Positions 53,824-62,527 of a DNA stretch of 64,000 nucleotides are shown here, piece after piece; within the stretch, counting starts at the first letter, position 1; each line of letters starts with the position of its first letter. Origin of the DNA: Exiguobacterium sp. s193. GTDB taxonomy: Bacteria; Bacillota; Bacilli; Exiguobacteriales; Exiguobacteriaceae. The notes under the pieces are model-generated. The model worked only from the letters and a program-made list of their open reading frames with translations. It made no database searches and was not told where the DNA came from. Where the stretch lies: the NCBI RefSeq assembly GCF_018618755.1, contig NZ_JACSMR010000011.1, positions 1 through 64,000 of the forward strand. Reading direction: 5' to 3'. The translations under genes were made by a program, and so were the position numbers.

Positions 53824-54225
53824 TCATAAGTATTGGTGTTCGATTTTGATGCAACGGTTTTCGATATACGGGATACCTGCCCCGAGTGCTAAACTTTCTG
53901 CTTCGACGCTCGAGAGACCGAGTTGGTTCCAAATCATTCCGACGTCGCCATGGGCAACTGCTTCTTTTGCAGTGTCCGCTAAAAACTCAGACCGGCGGAA
54001 CACATCGACGATATCGATATGGCCCGGGATGCTGTCGACCGTCGGATAAACTTTTAATCCGTTCCATTCGTCAAGCGTCGGATTGACGGGGACGACCTCG
54101 TACCCGTGTTGCACAAGGTAATCGGCGATCCAGTTCGCGGTTTTACCTGAATCACTCGAAACACCGACGACGGCAATCCGTTTTGCTTCTTTTAAGAGTT
54201 GGCGTGCTTGTTGATCAGAAATCAT
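53824..54225 (-). CDS. yneT: CoA-binding protein YneT/YccU-like
   Basis: 133 residues, a single CoA-binding Rossmann domain. RIAVVGVSSDSGKTANWIAD near 16 is the nucleotide loop, VVPVNPT near 45 and YIENRCIKIEH at the end are family-typical. Members bind CoA; the physiological role is unclear. Its position upstream of parE is conserved in Bacillus. Confidence 0.9.
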   Translation of the reverse strand: MISDQQARQLLKEAKRIAVVGVSSDSGKTANWIADYLVQHGYEVVPVNPTLDEWNGLKVYPTVDSIPGHIDIVDVFRRSEFLADTAKEAVAHGDVGMIWNQLGLSSVEAESLALGAGIPYIENRCIKIEHQYL

Positions 54226-54573
54226 TTAATTCTCCCCCTATGCGTAATTAAATCAATCTTCTTGTATATACCCGAATCACTTTCGGTTAAGCCGTTTTTC
54301 TAAAAGTTGGCGACAGTTTTGAGAAAAAATGAAAAACGCTCTGTAAGAAAATGAGATGACCAACTACCCGACGAAAGCAAGTTCGATGCAACTGAGAGCG
54401 AAATTGGTTTTTGAGAATATTTTTGCGAGATGCATCTCATTAAGGTGACATAATATAATTATTGTTATTATTCATTGGAAATGGCGTTTTTTGTTGATTT
54501 GCATCGAGTTGACCAGTCGCCCGTGAGTCGGAAAGTCGATGCAACTGAGCGCTCCCTGTCTGACAATTTAACG

Positions 54574-54599
54574 TTGCGTGAAATAACTATTTCACGCAA
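54574..54599. repeat. Perfect inverted repeat upstream of xerS-like gene
   Basis: TTGCGTGAAAT (54574-54584), centre AACT, ATTTCACGCAA (54589-54599). Eleven-base arms around a four-base centre; alternatively nine-base arms around eight bases, the size of a tyrosine recombinase core site. It ends 56 bp before the recombinase start. Confidence 0.8.
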
Positions 54600-54613
54600 A
54601 CTAGTGTACCGTC

Positions 54614-54632
54614 TACCAACGTTTGGTATAGT
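54614..54632 (+). promoter_or_regulatory. Dyad overlapping a putative -10 box
   Basis: TACCAA-CGT-TTGGTA (54614-54628) overlaps TATAGT (54627-54632), a plausible -10 hexamer for the recombinase gene. It could be an operator. Confidence 0.5.
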
Positions 54633-54655
54633 AAGGTCAGAGGGGGAATAGACTG

Positions 54656-55696
54656 ATGAGTTTATTTAAAAATCTAGGAAAAACCGTTAAAACCGTCCAA
54701 ATTCCGGCCCATACCGTTGATCTACCAGGCTATCTAAGGATGCCGGGGTTCATCCGCGATTACATCGACCACTTAGCTTCGAAAAATTTCTCGAAAGCAA
54801 CGATGCGCCGTTATGTGTATGATTTTGATTCGTTTTTTAGTTTCGTCGCCGCTGCGTCAGGTCAAGACGTCCGGGCGATTGATATCACACAGGAGGCGTT
54901 CCTTGAAATTGATGGTGCGGGAATTGCAGCTTACGCCGAATACTTAGCGTTGACGAAGGGCAATGCGCCGAGTGTCATCAATCGGAAATTATCGGCGTTA
55001 CAATCATTATTTCGCCATTTGATCGACATCGGCGTCTTGTCGGAAAACCCGGTCGCAAAAATCAACCGTCCGAAACAGGCGAAGCGCGATCCCGTCTACT
55101 TAACGAAACGGGAATGGGATGAACTGATTCAACTGTTGCCGTCAAACATTGAGATGAACCCGCGGGAGGCGGCGCATTATGAACGTGACCGCGTCCGTGA
55201 CGTGACGTTATTTCAGCTACTCGGCTATAGTGGGATGCGTCTCAGTGAGATGACACAATTGACGTGGAACGACCTCGATTTTCACGAAGGAACGATTCGG
55301 GTAATTGGGAAAGGTAACAAGGAGCGGGTCATCCCGCTTGCGCAACCGGCACGCATCGCCCTGCGGAAGTATGCCGCACATTATCAATTGTCGATGCGGG
55401 GAACGGAAGCGGTATTCGAGAAGCAAGGCAAACCGCTTAGTCCACGGGCAGTCCAACATATATTGAAACGGCATACCGATCGCTTGCGTCCGGTCTTACC
55501 TTTTTTGGAACGGAAACACATCACCCCGCACAAGTTGCGGCATACGTTTGCGACACGGCTCGCGACAGGGGGTGTCGATGTGTTGACGATTCAACAGTTG
55601 CTCGGGCATGAATCCGTCGCGACGACTCAAGTCTATGCTCATATTGGTGATCAAGAGAAAAAACGGGCGATTGAACTATTTGATGGTGAACGATAA
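54656..55696 (+). CDS. xerS: Tyrosine recombinase, XerS-like
   Basis: 346 residues. The N-terminal SAM-like domain is at about 30-125 and the catalytic domain at about 150-340. Catalytic residues are visible: Arg in YSGMRLSEM, Lys in GKGNKERVIPL, His-x-x-Arg in PHKLRHTFAT, His in LGHESV and Tyr in TTQVYAH. The long N-terminus ahead of the SAM-like domain resembles streptococcal XerS, which resolves chromosome dimers at a site beside its own gene. It could also be a lone integrase-like Xer. No phage genes are adjacent. Confidence 0.82.
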   Translation: MSLFKNLGKTVKTVQIPAHTVDLPGYLRMPGFIRDYIDHLASKNFSKATMRRYVYDFDSFFSFVAAASGQDVRAIDITQEAFLEIDGAGIAAYAEYLALTKGNAPSVINRKLSALQSLFRHLIDIGVLSENPVAKINRPKQAKRDPVYLTKREWDELIQLLPSNIEMNPREAAHYERDRVRDVTLFQLLGYSGMRLSEMTQLTWNDLDFHEGTIRVIGKGNKERVIPLAQPARIALRKYAAHYQLSMRGTEAVFEKQGKPLSPRAVQHILKRHTDRLRPVLPFLERKHITPHKLRHTFATRLATGGVDVLTIQQLLGHESVATTQVYAHIGDQEKKRAIELFDGER

Positions 55697-55732
55697 TAGT
55701 ATTATGTCACCTCGTGGTAAAGGAGACCTCAG

Positions 55733-58333
55733 ATGAATTTTGGATTAAGCGAACGAAAAATCAAGCAAATGTCAGATACGTATGCCTTTCGTCGCGGAAA
55801 ACGGTACGTGACGGCAAAAAAAGTAACCTTACGCAACTATACGCCGGGTGACCTCTTCGTCGAAGCGGAAGTCGCCGGTGAATCTCGTTTTCACGTCCAT
55901 GTCCATCTCCGGGAAACGGGAGTTGATGCTGGATGTAACTGTCCGTCACTTGCGATGGATGCCTCATTTTGCGGGCATATCGTCGCGGTGCTGTTAGCCT
56001 TACAGCAAATCCAAGCCTATGGGACGACCGGGCCGAACCGCCCTAGTATCAGCCCTTTTTCAGCACGACCGGTACATGAAGATGCGGCAGCCGCAACGTA
56101 TCTCGCGACATTGACACACGAAAATAAGGCGAAACTCCGCTTTGATGTCCGCGACGGTGGAATCGCACTCGAAAGTCTGACGTCGCAACGCAGTTATCTT
56201 CTGTCCCTGCCCTACTTCGACCGTCTGCTGAACGACCGCGACGGATTACGGGAACGAGCGGACATCTGGATGAGTGCAGCCGTCCGGGAACAACTCGTCA
56301 GTGGATCGCCCCGTGTCAAACTGGCTCTCGACCGGATCAATACCCGTTTAGAGGTCGTCGTCACGTTTGATTACGACGGTAAAACCATCAACCCGCTCAG
56401 TCCGACAGATTGGGTCGGGCGTGACTTGTCGACAGAACGGGCCGTAATGCGTTACTTAGAAGAAACGGGATTCCGCGCGGATCAGACACGTTATGTAGTA
56501 GAAGGAGAAAGTCGTCATTATATTGTCTTAAAAGGTTTACTTGACCCGATGGTCGCCCTCGGTCAACTCGAGTTGTACGCGACGGCGAGTATTAAAACGG
56601 CGTTACTCCCCGGACCGTTCCACCCGAAAATCGAAGTCAACATAAAGAAGCGGCTCGATTGGTTGACGTTCAAGTTTTCGATGGACGGAATTTCGGAGCG
56701 AGAACTGTCGGCAGTCCTCGCGTCACTCGTGACACAAAAGACGTACCATCGTTTACGCTCGGGGCAACTGTTGTCGCTCGAAGACCGTGCCTTCAAACAA
56801 ATCAAACGGTTGTTGCTTGAAGCGGAAGCGACGGAACGGCAGTTACTTGAAGCGGAACTGACTGTTCCCGCTTTGCCGAACTTGTCCCTGTTGACCCCGG
56901 CTGCCTTCTTGACGGTCCATAGTCAATTGAAGGAACGTTTGCTCGAAATGAAAGCCGGAAAAACAGAACAATTGGCGTTACCGGAACCGCTAGCGACACA
57001 ACTCTTGCCGTATCAGCAAGACGGCGTCCGTTTCTTGAAAAGTCTTGCGGCACACGACTGCCATGGGATTTTAGCAGACGAGATGGGACTCGGAAAAACC
57101 ATTCAGGCGATTGCCTATATCGAAACACTCCCGAGCGCCCGTATTCTAATCGTCGCCCCGGCGTCACTCCTCTACAACTGGGCGGCAGAATTCCGACGCT
57201 TTGCTCCGACACGCATCGTCCATGTGCTCAGTGGAAGTCGTGCGTCGCGCTTACGCCAGCTCGGAGATTTGCCGGACGACGTCATTCTTGTCATTTCCTA
57301 TCCGTCGCTCCGGCTCGACATCAAAAATCATCAGGCAATCCATTACGATTGTATCTTTTTTGATGAAGCGCAACAGCTGAAGAATCCAAGGTCGCAGACG
57401 ACGGTCAGCTTAAAACAGCTTTGGGCGACACGTCGGTTCGCCTTGACCGGGACACCACTCGAAAACAGGACGCTTGACCTCTGGTCGATTTTCGACGTCG
57501 TCTTCCCGTCACTCTTACCGGACCGGCAACGGTTTCTCGACTGGTCAGCGCGGGACGTCCAACAATTCGTCGAACCGTTTTTACTGCGCCGGACGAAACA
57601 GGACGTCTTGCAACAGTTACCGGCGAAACAAGTCGTTCACCACTATACGGAACTGACGGCAGGGCAGAAAAAACTGTATGCCGCCCACTTGGCAAAGTTA
57701 CAGCTCGAGACGTTACGACATCTCGATCAAACAAAACCGGAAGAACGGATGAAATTGCTTGCCGGGTTGACCCGCCTCCGTCAAATTTGTTGCGATCCCC
57801 GTCTGTTCGTCGAGGACTATTGCGGACGGTCGGCGAAACGGGACCGGTTGCTCGCCTTGATCGAAGAGAAACGGGCAGCGGGCAAACGGATTTTAATTTT
57901 TTCACAGTTTACGAAAATGCTCGATTTGATTCGGGACGACCTGCACGAGATGCACCTCTCCCATTTCGAACTGCGCGGGGATACGCCGATTGCCGAGCGT
58001 CTCGAACGCTGCGACCGTTTTAATGCCGGCGAAGTTGATTTATTCTTGATTTCACTGAAGGCAGGTGGAACTGGACTGAACCTAGCGACGGCGGATACCG
58101 TCATCTTATATGATAGTTGGTGGAACCCGGCCGTCGAACAGCAAGCAGCCGACCGGGCGCACCGGATGGGACAAAAACAGACGGTCGAAGTCATCAAATT
58201 AATCACGAAAGGTACGATTGAAGAAAAAATCATCGAGCTGCAAGAGCGGAAAGCGACACTCGTGACGGACATACTCAAACAACCAGATTCGCTCGCACTG
58301 TCAGTCGATGAGATGGTGCAACTGCTTGAATAA
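55733..58333 (+). CDS. SWIM zinc-finger SNF2-family helicase
   Basis: 866 residues behind AAAGGAG. A SWIM finger lies near 60-90 (CNCPS with a downstream CGHIVAVLLAL). The SNF2 motor covers about 420-860: Walker A DEMGLGKTIQ near 447, Walker B FFDEAQQLKNP near 545, RFALTGTPLENR near 570, and helicase C motifs LISLKAGGTGLNLA near 765 and QQAADRAHRMGQ near 800. It translocates on DNA; bacterial members may aid repair or transcription. It lies 36 bp after the recombinase and is probably cotranscribed. Confidence 0.92.
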   Translation: MNFGLSERKIKQMSDTYAFRRGKRYVTAKKVTLRNYTPGDLFVEAEVAGESRFHVHVHLRETGVDAGCNCPSLAMDASFCGHIVAVLLALQQIQAYGTTGPNRPSISPFSARPVHEDAAAATYLATLTHENKAKLRFDVRDGGIALESLTSQRSYLLSLPYFDRLLNDRDGLRERADIWMSAAVREQLVSGSPRVKLALDRINTRLEVVVTFDYDGKTINPLSPTDWVGRDLSTERAVMRYLEETGFRADQTRYVVEGESRHYIVLKGLLDPMVALGQLELYATASIKTALLPGPFHPKIEVNIKKRLDWLTFKFSMDGISERELSAVLASLVTQKTYHRLRSGQLLSLEDRAFKQIKRLLLEAEATERQLLEAELTVPALPNLSLLTPAAFLTVHSQLKERLLEMKAGKTEQLALPEPLATQLLPYQQDGVRFLKSLAAHDCHGILADEMGLGKTIQAIAYIETLPSARILIVAPASLLYNWAAEFRRFAPTRIVHVLSGSRASRLRQLGDLPDDVILVISYPSLRLDIKNHQAIHYDCIFFDEAQQLKNPRSQTTVSLKQLWATRRFALTGTPLENRTLDLWSIFDVVFPSLLPDRQRFLDWSARDVQQFVEPFLLRRTKQDVLQQLPAKQVVHHYTELTAGQKKLYAAHLAKLQLETLRHLDQTKPEERMKLLAGLTRLRQICCDPRLFVEDYCGRSAKRDRLLALIEEKRAAGKRILIFSQFTKMLDLIRDDLHEMHLSHFELRGDTPIAERLERCDRFNAGEVDLFLISLKAGGTGLNLATADTVILYDSWWNPAVEQQAADRAHRMGQKQTVEVIKLITKGTIEEKIIELQERKATLVTDILKQPDSLALSVDEMVQLLE

Positions 58334-58669
58334 GCAAAAACGCACCGATTTTTTAACATGCTGGAAACCGTTGCTGCTCTAAGGGAAATGGACTTTTAAC
58401 AACCCTTTTGTTGCCGAGGAATGTTTAGCTTTTAATGTGATGGGGGTATAACTATCATAGCACCGCATCAGCGAGTTGCTTAACCAACCACATGTTTCTC
58501 AATATCAGCGTAATGACCTGGGAGAGAAATGCTAACCACTTCGATCTTCATTTCGATATGAAATCAATTTGAAATAGCATTCGATGCACTGTTTTGGCCG
58601 GAACGATTTGTTCCACTCCTTTCTTCATTACCTTTTGAGGGCTATACCAAATTCAAGGGGGAAATGAAC
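58334..58669 (+). other. Gene-free region and long leader of ctc
   Basis: 336 bp without a convincing open frame. From about 58455 on it would be the 5' untranslated region of ctc. An outer pairing AATGCTA (near 58531) with TAGCATT (near 58580) encloses TTTCGATATGAAA, and GGAAC/GTTCC (near 58601-58615) forms a small hairpin. The long structured leader may have a regulatory role; no known leader family is recognised. Confidence 0.5.
58423..58449 (+). promoter_or_regulatory. SigB-type promoter of ctc
   Basis: GTTTAG (58423-58428), a 15-base spacer and a perfect GGGTAT (58444-58449). ctc is a classical SigB target in B. subtilis, which supports the assignment. Confidence 0.75.
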
Positions 58670-59332
58670 ATGTCAGTAACATTAAAAGTAGAAGAACGCG
58701 AAGTACGCCCACGCTCACTTAGAAAGCAATTACGTCATGAAGGAAAAGCTCTTGGTGTCGTGTATGGTTACAAAGTGGAAAGTACACCAATCGCCTTTGA
58801 CGAAAAAGCATTAATCAAAGTCATCCGCGAACACGGTGAAAACGTATTAGTCGCGCTTCAAATTGGCGGTAAAAAAGTTAACACATTGATTAACAAACTC
58901 GATATGGATATCTTTACACCAACAGTCAAACACGTTGAATTCATCGCTGTTAAAATGGATGAAGAAACAGAAGTCGAAACGGATATCGTTCTCGTCGGCG
59001 AAGCGGCTGGTGCAAAACTCGGTGGATATCTTTCACAAACACTCTTTAAAGTGACAGTTGCAGCTACACCAGATAAATTACCGGAACGCATCGAAGTTGA
59101 TGTAACGGAACTTGGACTTGGAGATTCAATTTCAGTCGCAGATCTTCCGGAAGAAAAAGATTACCGTGTCGTCACGGAAGGTGACATTCAAGTTGTTGCC
59201 GTCGTTGAATCGACACTTGAAGCAGATCTTGAAGAAGCGGACGCTGAAGCGGCGGAAGCTACTGAATCTGCTGATGATTCTGAAGCGACTTCAGAAGAAC
59301 AAACAGATGAAAACAAAGAAGAAAAAGAATAA
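58670..59332 (+). CDS. ctc: Ribosomal protein L25/general stress protein Ctc
   Basis: 220 residues from the ATG at 58670, eight bases after GGGGG. The N-terminal L25 fold ([31 protein letters not shown]) binds 5S rRNA, and the C-terminal CTC domain (VELDVTELG-type, here [19 protein letters not shown]) is followed by a very acidic tail of about 35 residues. In B. subtilis Ctc joins ribosomes under stress. A terminator follows. Confidence 0.95.
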   Translation: MSVTLKVEEREVRPRSLRKQLRHEGKALGVVYGYKVESTPIAFDEKALIKVIREHGENVLVALQIGGKKVNTLINKLDMDIFTPTVKHVEFIAVKMDEETEVETDIVLVGEAAGAKLGGYLSQTLFKVTVAATPDKLPERIEVDVTELGLGDSISVADLPEEKDYRVVTEGDIQVVAVVESTLEADLEEADAEAAEATESADDSEATSEEQTDENKEEKE

Positions 59333-59340
59333 TTTTTCTC

Positions 59341-59366
59341 ACCCTCCCCTCGCGGAGGGTTTTTTA
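59341..59366 (+). terminator. Intrinsic terminator of ctc
   Basis: ACCCTCC pairs with GGAGGGT and is followed by a T run. Confidence 0.9.
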
Positions 59367-59372
59367 TCTGTA

Positions 59373-59401
59373 TTGACAACTGTAAGAAGAGTCGGTACAG
59401 T
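59373..59401 (+). promoter_or_regulatory. SigA promoter of the ykoEDC operon
   Basis: Perfect TTGACA (59373-59378), a 17-base spacer and TACAGT (59396-59401), just ahead of the TPP riboswitch. Confidence 0.9.
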
Positions 59402-59426
59402 AAAGGCGTACACATTATATACACAT

Positions 59427-59508
59427 CCACTAGGGGAGCCCATCGGCTGAGACGATTCACTTCGGACCCTTTGAACCTGATCTAGTTCATACTAGCGTAG
59501 GAAAGTGG
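59427..59508 (+). promoter_or_regulatory. TPP (THI-element) riboswitch
   Basis: P1 is CCACT (59427-59431) with AGTGG (59504-59508). The conserved cores GGGGAGCC...GGCTGAGA and ACCCTTTGAACCTGAT...GTAGGAAAGTGG are all present. It senses thiamine pyrophosphate and controls the ECF thiamine-type transporter downstream through the terminator at 59552. Confidence 0.97.
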
Positions 59509-59551
59509 AGCGGTAACTCGTTCAATTTTTCTGCATGTCTGCAGATTCAGC

Positions 59552-59583
59552 GACCGCTCTCTTTCATAGAGGGCGGTCTTTTT
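59552..59583 (+). terminator. Riboswitch-controlled terminator
   Basis: GACCGCTCTCT pairs with AGAGGGCGGTC and is followed by TTTTTG. Its left arm ACCGCTC (59553-59559) is the exact complement of GAGCGGT (59508-59514) at the edge of the aptamer, which gives an antiterminator. Confidence 0.9.
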
Positions 59584-59618
59584 GTTTGTCTAGTGGTGTG
59601 TCAAAGGGAGATTGGAAT

Positions 59619-60197
59619 ATGAACAGTTGGAAAATGAAAGAAATCATCGTCATGATGATGCTTGCTGTCGCGTGTGGTGTCCTTTACTTAGGCTGGTCGA
59701 CATTGTGGTTACCGATTTCGGCGATCTTTGGACCGGTGGGATCAAACTGGATGTTCGGGATTTGGGTCATCGCGAGTCCGCTCGTCGCCTACATCATTCA
59801 AAAACCGGGAGCAGCACTGATTGCAGAAGTCGTCGCCGCTGCCGTCGAATTGTTTACAGGGAGCCACTTCGGCTTATCGGCACTGTTGATTGGCTTTGCC
59901 CAAGGGATTGGGGCGGAAATCGCCTTCGCTCTCTTCGGGTACCGGAAGTTCAACACGCTGACGTTGATTCTGTCCGGCATGTTCGCAGCAATCGGCAGCA
60001 TGGTTTATAGTCTCGTCGTCAACGGTTTCGCCTACTATACGACGACGACCCTTCTGTTGACATTTTCCCTGCAACTCGTCAGCGGTGCATTGCTCGGGGG
60101 ATTACTTGCGAAAATCATCGTCGACGCGCTCGTTAAGACGGGGACATTGAACGGTTATGCGATTGGCCGCAAACGTCAGAAACGGGATGCTGCATGA
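59619..60197 (+). CDS. ykoE: Thiamine/HMP ECF transporter S-component YkoE
   Basis: 192 residues, about six membrane helices, start after GGGAG. WMFGIWVIASPLVAYIIQKPG near 48 and AAVELFTGSHFGLSALLIGF near 85 are typical of YkoE. It binds the thiamine-related substrate in the membrane. First gene after the TPP switch, overlapping ykoD by 4 bp. No ykoF (the soluble HMP/thiamine-binding partner in B. subtilis) is present. Confidence 0.92.
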   Translation: MNSWKMKEIIVMMMLAVACGVLYLGWSTLWLPISAIFGPVGSNWMFGIWVIASPLVAYIIQKPGAALIAEVVAAAVELFTGSHFGLSALLIGFAQGIGAEIAFALFGYRKFNTLTLILSGMFAAIGSMVYSLVVNGFAYYTTTTLLLTFSLQLVSGALLGGLLAKIIVDALVKTGTLNGYAIGRKRQKRDAA

Positions 60198-61759
60198 TCC
60201 GCTGTGACGCCTTGTCTGTTCGTTATCCGGGTCAGACCGCAGACACACTTACTGATTTGACAGTGACGCTGCACGAAGGAGAAACGACATTGCTCGTCGG
60301 ACCGAGCGGAAGTGGGAAAACGACCTTTTTACACGTCCTTGCCGGGTTACTCCCCGATGCAATCGAAGCGGACATCCGTGGTCGCTGCGAAACGGACGGC
60401 ACGGTCGGAATTCTTTTTCAAAATCCGGACGACCAGTTCTGCATGCAGACGGTCGGGGCGGAGGTTGCGTTCAGTCTTGAGAATCGTTTAATCGACCGCA
60501 GTCAGATGGATGATGAAATTTACAACTTACTGGGACGTGTCGGACTGGATGTGCCGCTGACGACACCGATTACGGAACTCTCCGGGGGGATGAAACAGCG
60601 ACTCGCCCTCGCCTGTGTCCTCGCGCTTGAGCCGGATATCTTATTACTCGACGAACCGACGGCACAACTCGACCCGGCAGGACAACGGATCTTGATGCAA
60701 CTGATTGAGGAACTGCATCACGAACGGGCGTTGACCCTCGTCTTAATTGAGCATCAGCTCGACCGCTGTGTCATGTTTAGTGACCGGGTGCTCGTCTTTG
60801 ATCACGGGGGAACGATTTTACGTGACGGTCCGCCGCATGAAATTTTCGGTCAGCATCGCGCTGAACTCGAACGACACGGTATTGCGACACCGCTCCTCTA
60901 CCCGTATCAACTGGAAACGTTACCCCCTGCTTCGACCCAGGCGGCACGTTTACGAAAAGCGAGGCACGACCGTCCGCCGGTCCGGCACGACACAACGCTT
61001 GCGCTGACACGCGCCGCACTCGGACGCCGTAAGCGAACGATTGTTGATGATCTGTCGCTGACAACACAGCGTGGCGAGTGGATCATGATCGTCGGACCGA
61101 ATGGTGCCGGGAAAAGTACCTTGCTCGAAACACTGGCAAAATTGATTCCCGCGCAAGGTGGTACGGTCCGCTTGTTCGAAAAAGAACTGCGGAAATGGAA
61201 AAATCGTCACTACTACCGATGCGTCGGATTCGTCTTTCAACAGCCGGAGTTTCAGTTCCTCAAACAGACCGTCGAAGACGAACTGGTAATCAGCATGGAT
61301 GTACCGACGCCGGAACGAATGGAAGTCGCTTTACGGCACTACCGTTTAACGCACGTCGCCAGTCAGTCGCCGCTTTCATTGAGTATGGGTCAAAAACGAC
61401 GGCTCAGCGTCGCGACGATGTTGTTGGAACCAAAAGACGTCCTGTTGCTCGATGAACCGACGTTCGGTCAAGATGCCGAGACGACGGCTCATCTGATCGA
61501 AATGTTCGAACAGGCTCGGGCAAACGGAACGACGTTGCTGATGGTGACGCACGACATGGAACTTGTCCACCGGCATGCCGACCGTGTCCTCGTTCTTGGT
61601 GACGGGCGGCTCCAGTTTGACGGGACACCGACTGCCTTATTGCAAGACGAGACGTTGCTCGAACACAATCAACTTGCGCGTCCATTAACTTATTTGTATC
61701 AGCAACTCGAGGAGGTGAAACGTCGTGCAGGAAAACGTCTCCCCGCTCGCGCGTATTAA
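60194..61759 (+). CDS. ykoD: ECF transporter duplicated ATPase YkoD
   Basis: 521 residues, two fused ABC ATPases. Half one has GPSGSGKTT near 37, LSGGMKQR near 132 and LLLDEPTAQLDP near 153. Half two has GPNGAGKST near 300, LSMGQKRR near 395 (a degenerate signature) and LLLDEPTFGQD near 418. This fusion is typical of YkoD, which energises YkoE with YkoC. It overlaps ykoC by 35 bp. Confidence 0.94.
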   Translation: MIRCDALSVRYPGQTADTLTDLTVTLHEGETTLLVGPSGSGKTTFLHVLAGLLPDAIEADIRGRCETDGTVGILFQNPDDQFCMQTVGAEVAFSLENRLIDRSQMDDEIYNLLGRVGLDVPLTTPITELSGGMKQRLALACVLALEPDILLLDEPTAQLDPAGQRILMQLIEELHHERALTLVLIEHQLDRCVMFSDRVLVFDHGGTILRDGPPHEIFGQHRAELERHGIATPLLYPYQLETLPPASTQAARLRKARHDRPPVRHDTTLALTRAALGRRKRTIVDDLSLTTQRGEWIMIVGPNGAGKSTLLETLAKLIPAQGGTVRLFEKELRKWKNRHYYRCVGFVFQQPEFQFLKQTVEDELVISMDVPTPERMEVALRHYRLTHVASQSPLSLSMGQKRRLSVATMLLEPKDVLLLDEPTFGQDAETTAHLIEMFEQARANGTTLLMVTHDMELVHRHADRVLVLGDGRLQFDGTPTALLQDETLLEHNQLARPLTYLYQQLEEVKRRAGKRLPARAY

Positions 61760-62450
61760 TCCGGCGATTAAACTGGGTGCCCTCGTTTACGTGATGGTGC
61801 TGTTGATTGCGGCACCGACGTTACGCGAAACGATTGCCTTACTTGCACTCGCTGCAATCGGATTAGGCTGCTCGGGTTGGTCTCTGTTGACGCTCGGCAA
61901 GCGGGTCGCCCCCTACCTCATCTTGTTTCTGCTGACGTTTTGGATGATGGCAGCCTTCGGAAAAGGCAGTACGGAACTTTGGTCATTCGGTTGGTTTCGC
62001 GTGACGGAAGAAAGTATCAGTCACGCCTGGTTGATCGCGACACGGATGCTCGCCTTCGTCTTCCTCAGCTTGACGTTCATCGCGACGACCGACCAAACCC
62101 GGTTCGTCATGAGTCTGATTCACCAGTGCCGCCTTCCGGACCGGCTCGCATACGGGTTTTTAGCAGGGATTCGTTTTATTCCGATTTTCCAGCAGGAAAT
62201 CCGGACGATCCGCCAAGCACGGCAGGTCCGGCAACAGCAGTCGATTTGGCCCTGGCAGACGTTTTTCGCCATCAGTTTACCGCTCTTTACGAACAGCATC
62301 ATCCGTTCGGAACAAATCGCGATTGCGATGGAAGCGCGTGGGTTTCGGGCGGAGCGGACGTATTATGTCCGCCCTGTCGTGACGCAACAGGACCGTCTGT
62401 TTTTTGGTCTTGTTTGCTTTGGGGCGACCCTGCTTCGGATTGTCGTATGA
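61725..62450 (+). CDS. ykoC: ECF transporter T-component YkoC
   Basis: 241 residues, GTG start eight bases after AGGAGGTG inside the ykoD end. About five membrane helices; the coupling region has two Ala-Arg-Gly-like motifs (RQARQVRQQ near 165 and MEARGFRAE near 204), which contact the ATPase grooves. It completes the thiamine-type ECF importer. Confidence 0.92.
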   Translation: MQENVSPLARINPAIKLGALVYVMVLLIAAPTLRETIALLALAAIGLGCSGWSLLTLGKRVAPYLILFLLTFWMMAAFGKGSTELWSFGWFRVTEESISHAWLIATRMLAFVFLSLTFIATTDQTRFVMSLIHQCRLPDRLAYGFLAGIRFIPIFQQEIRTIRQARQVRQQQSIWPWQTFFAISLPLFTNSIIRSEQIAIAMEARGFRAERTYYVRPVVTQQDRLFFGLVCFGATLLRIVV

Positions 62451-62527
62451 CGTTCATTGGATTAACGCAGACGGATTCAGGGAATGATAGTTTCGGAAGC
62501 AGTTAATTTAAAGAAGTAGGTGAAATC

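Larger units (their letters stand above)
54240..54655. other. Dyad- and repeat-rich region before the recombinase gene
   Basis: No gene is seen in 416 bp. A degenerate direct repeat of about 44 bp occurs twice (near 54355-54400 and 54508-54552), sharing CGATGCAACTGAG. TTGCATCGA (54499-54507) and TCGATGCAA (54536-54544) form an inverted repeat. GAGATGCATCTC (54427-54438) is a perfect palindrome. Two tighter dyads lie closer to the gene and are listed separately. Confidence 0.65.

Noticed and set aside
54353-54552. Two copies of a 44-bp repeat that could suggest a CRISPR remnant
   Set aside because: Only two degenerate copies, spaced about 150 bp apart, with no cas genes. It fits a control or recombination region better.
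55733-58333. SNF2 helicase as part of a DISARM- or Dnd-like defence system
   Set aside because: The usual partners (methyltransferase, PLD nuclease, Dnd genes) are absent; the SWIM-SNF2 form is a common chromosomal gene.
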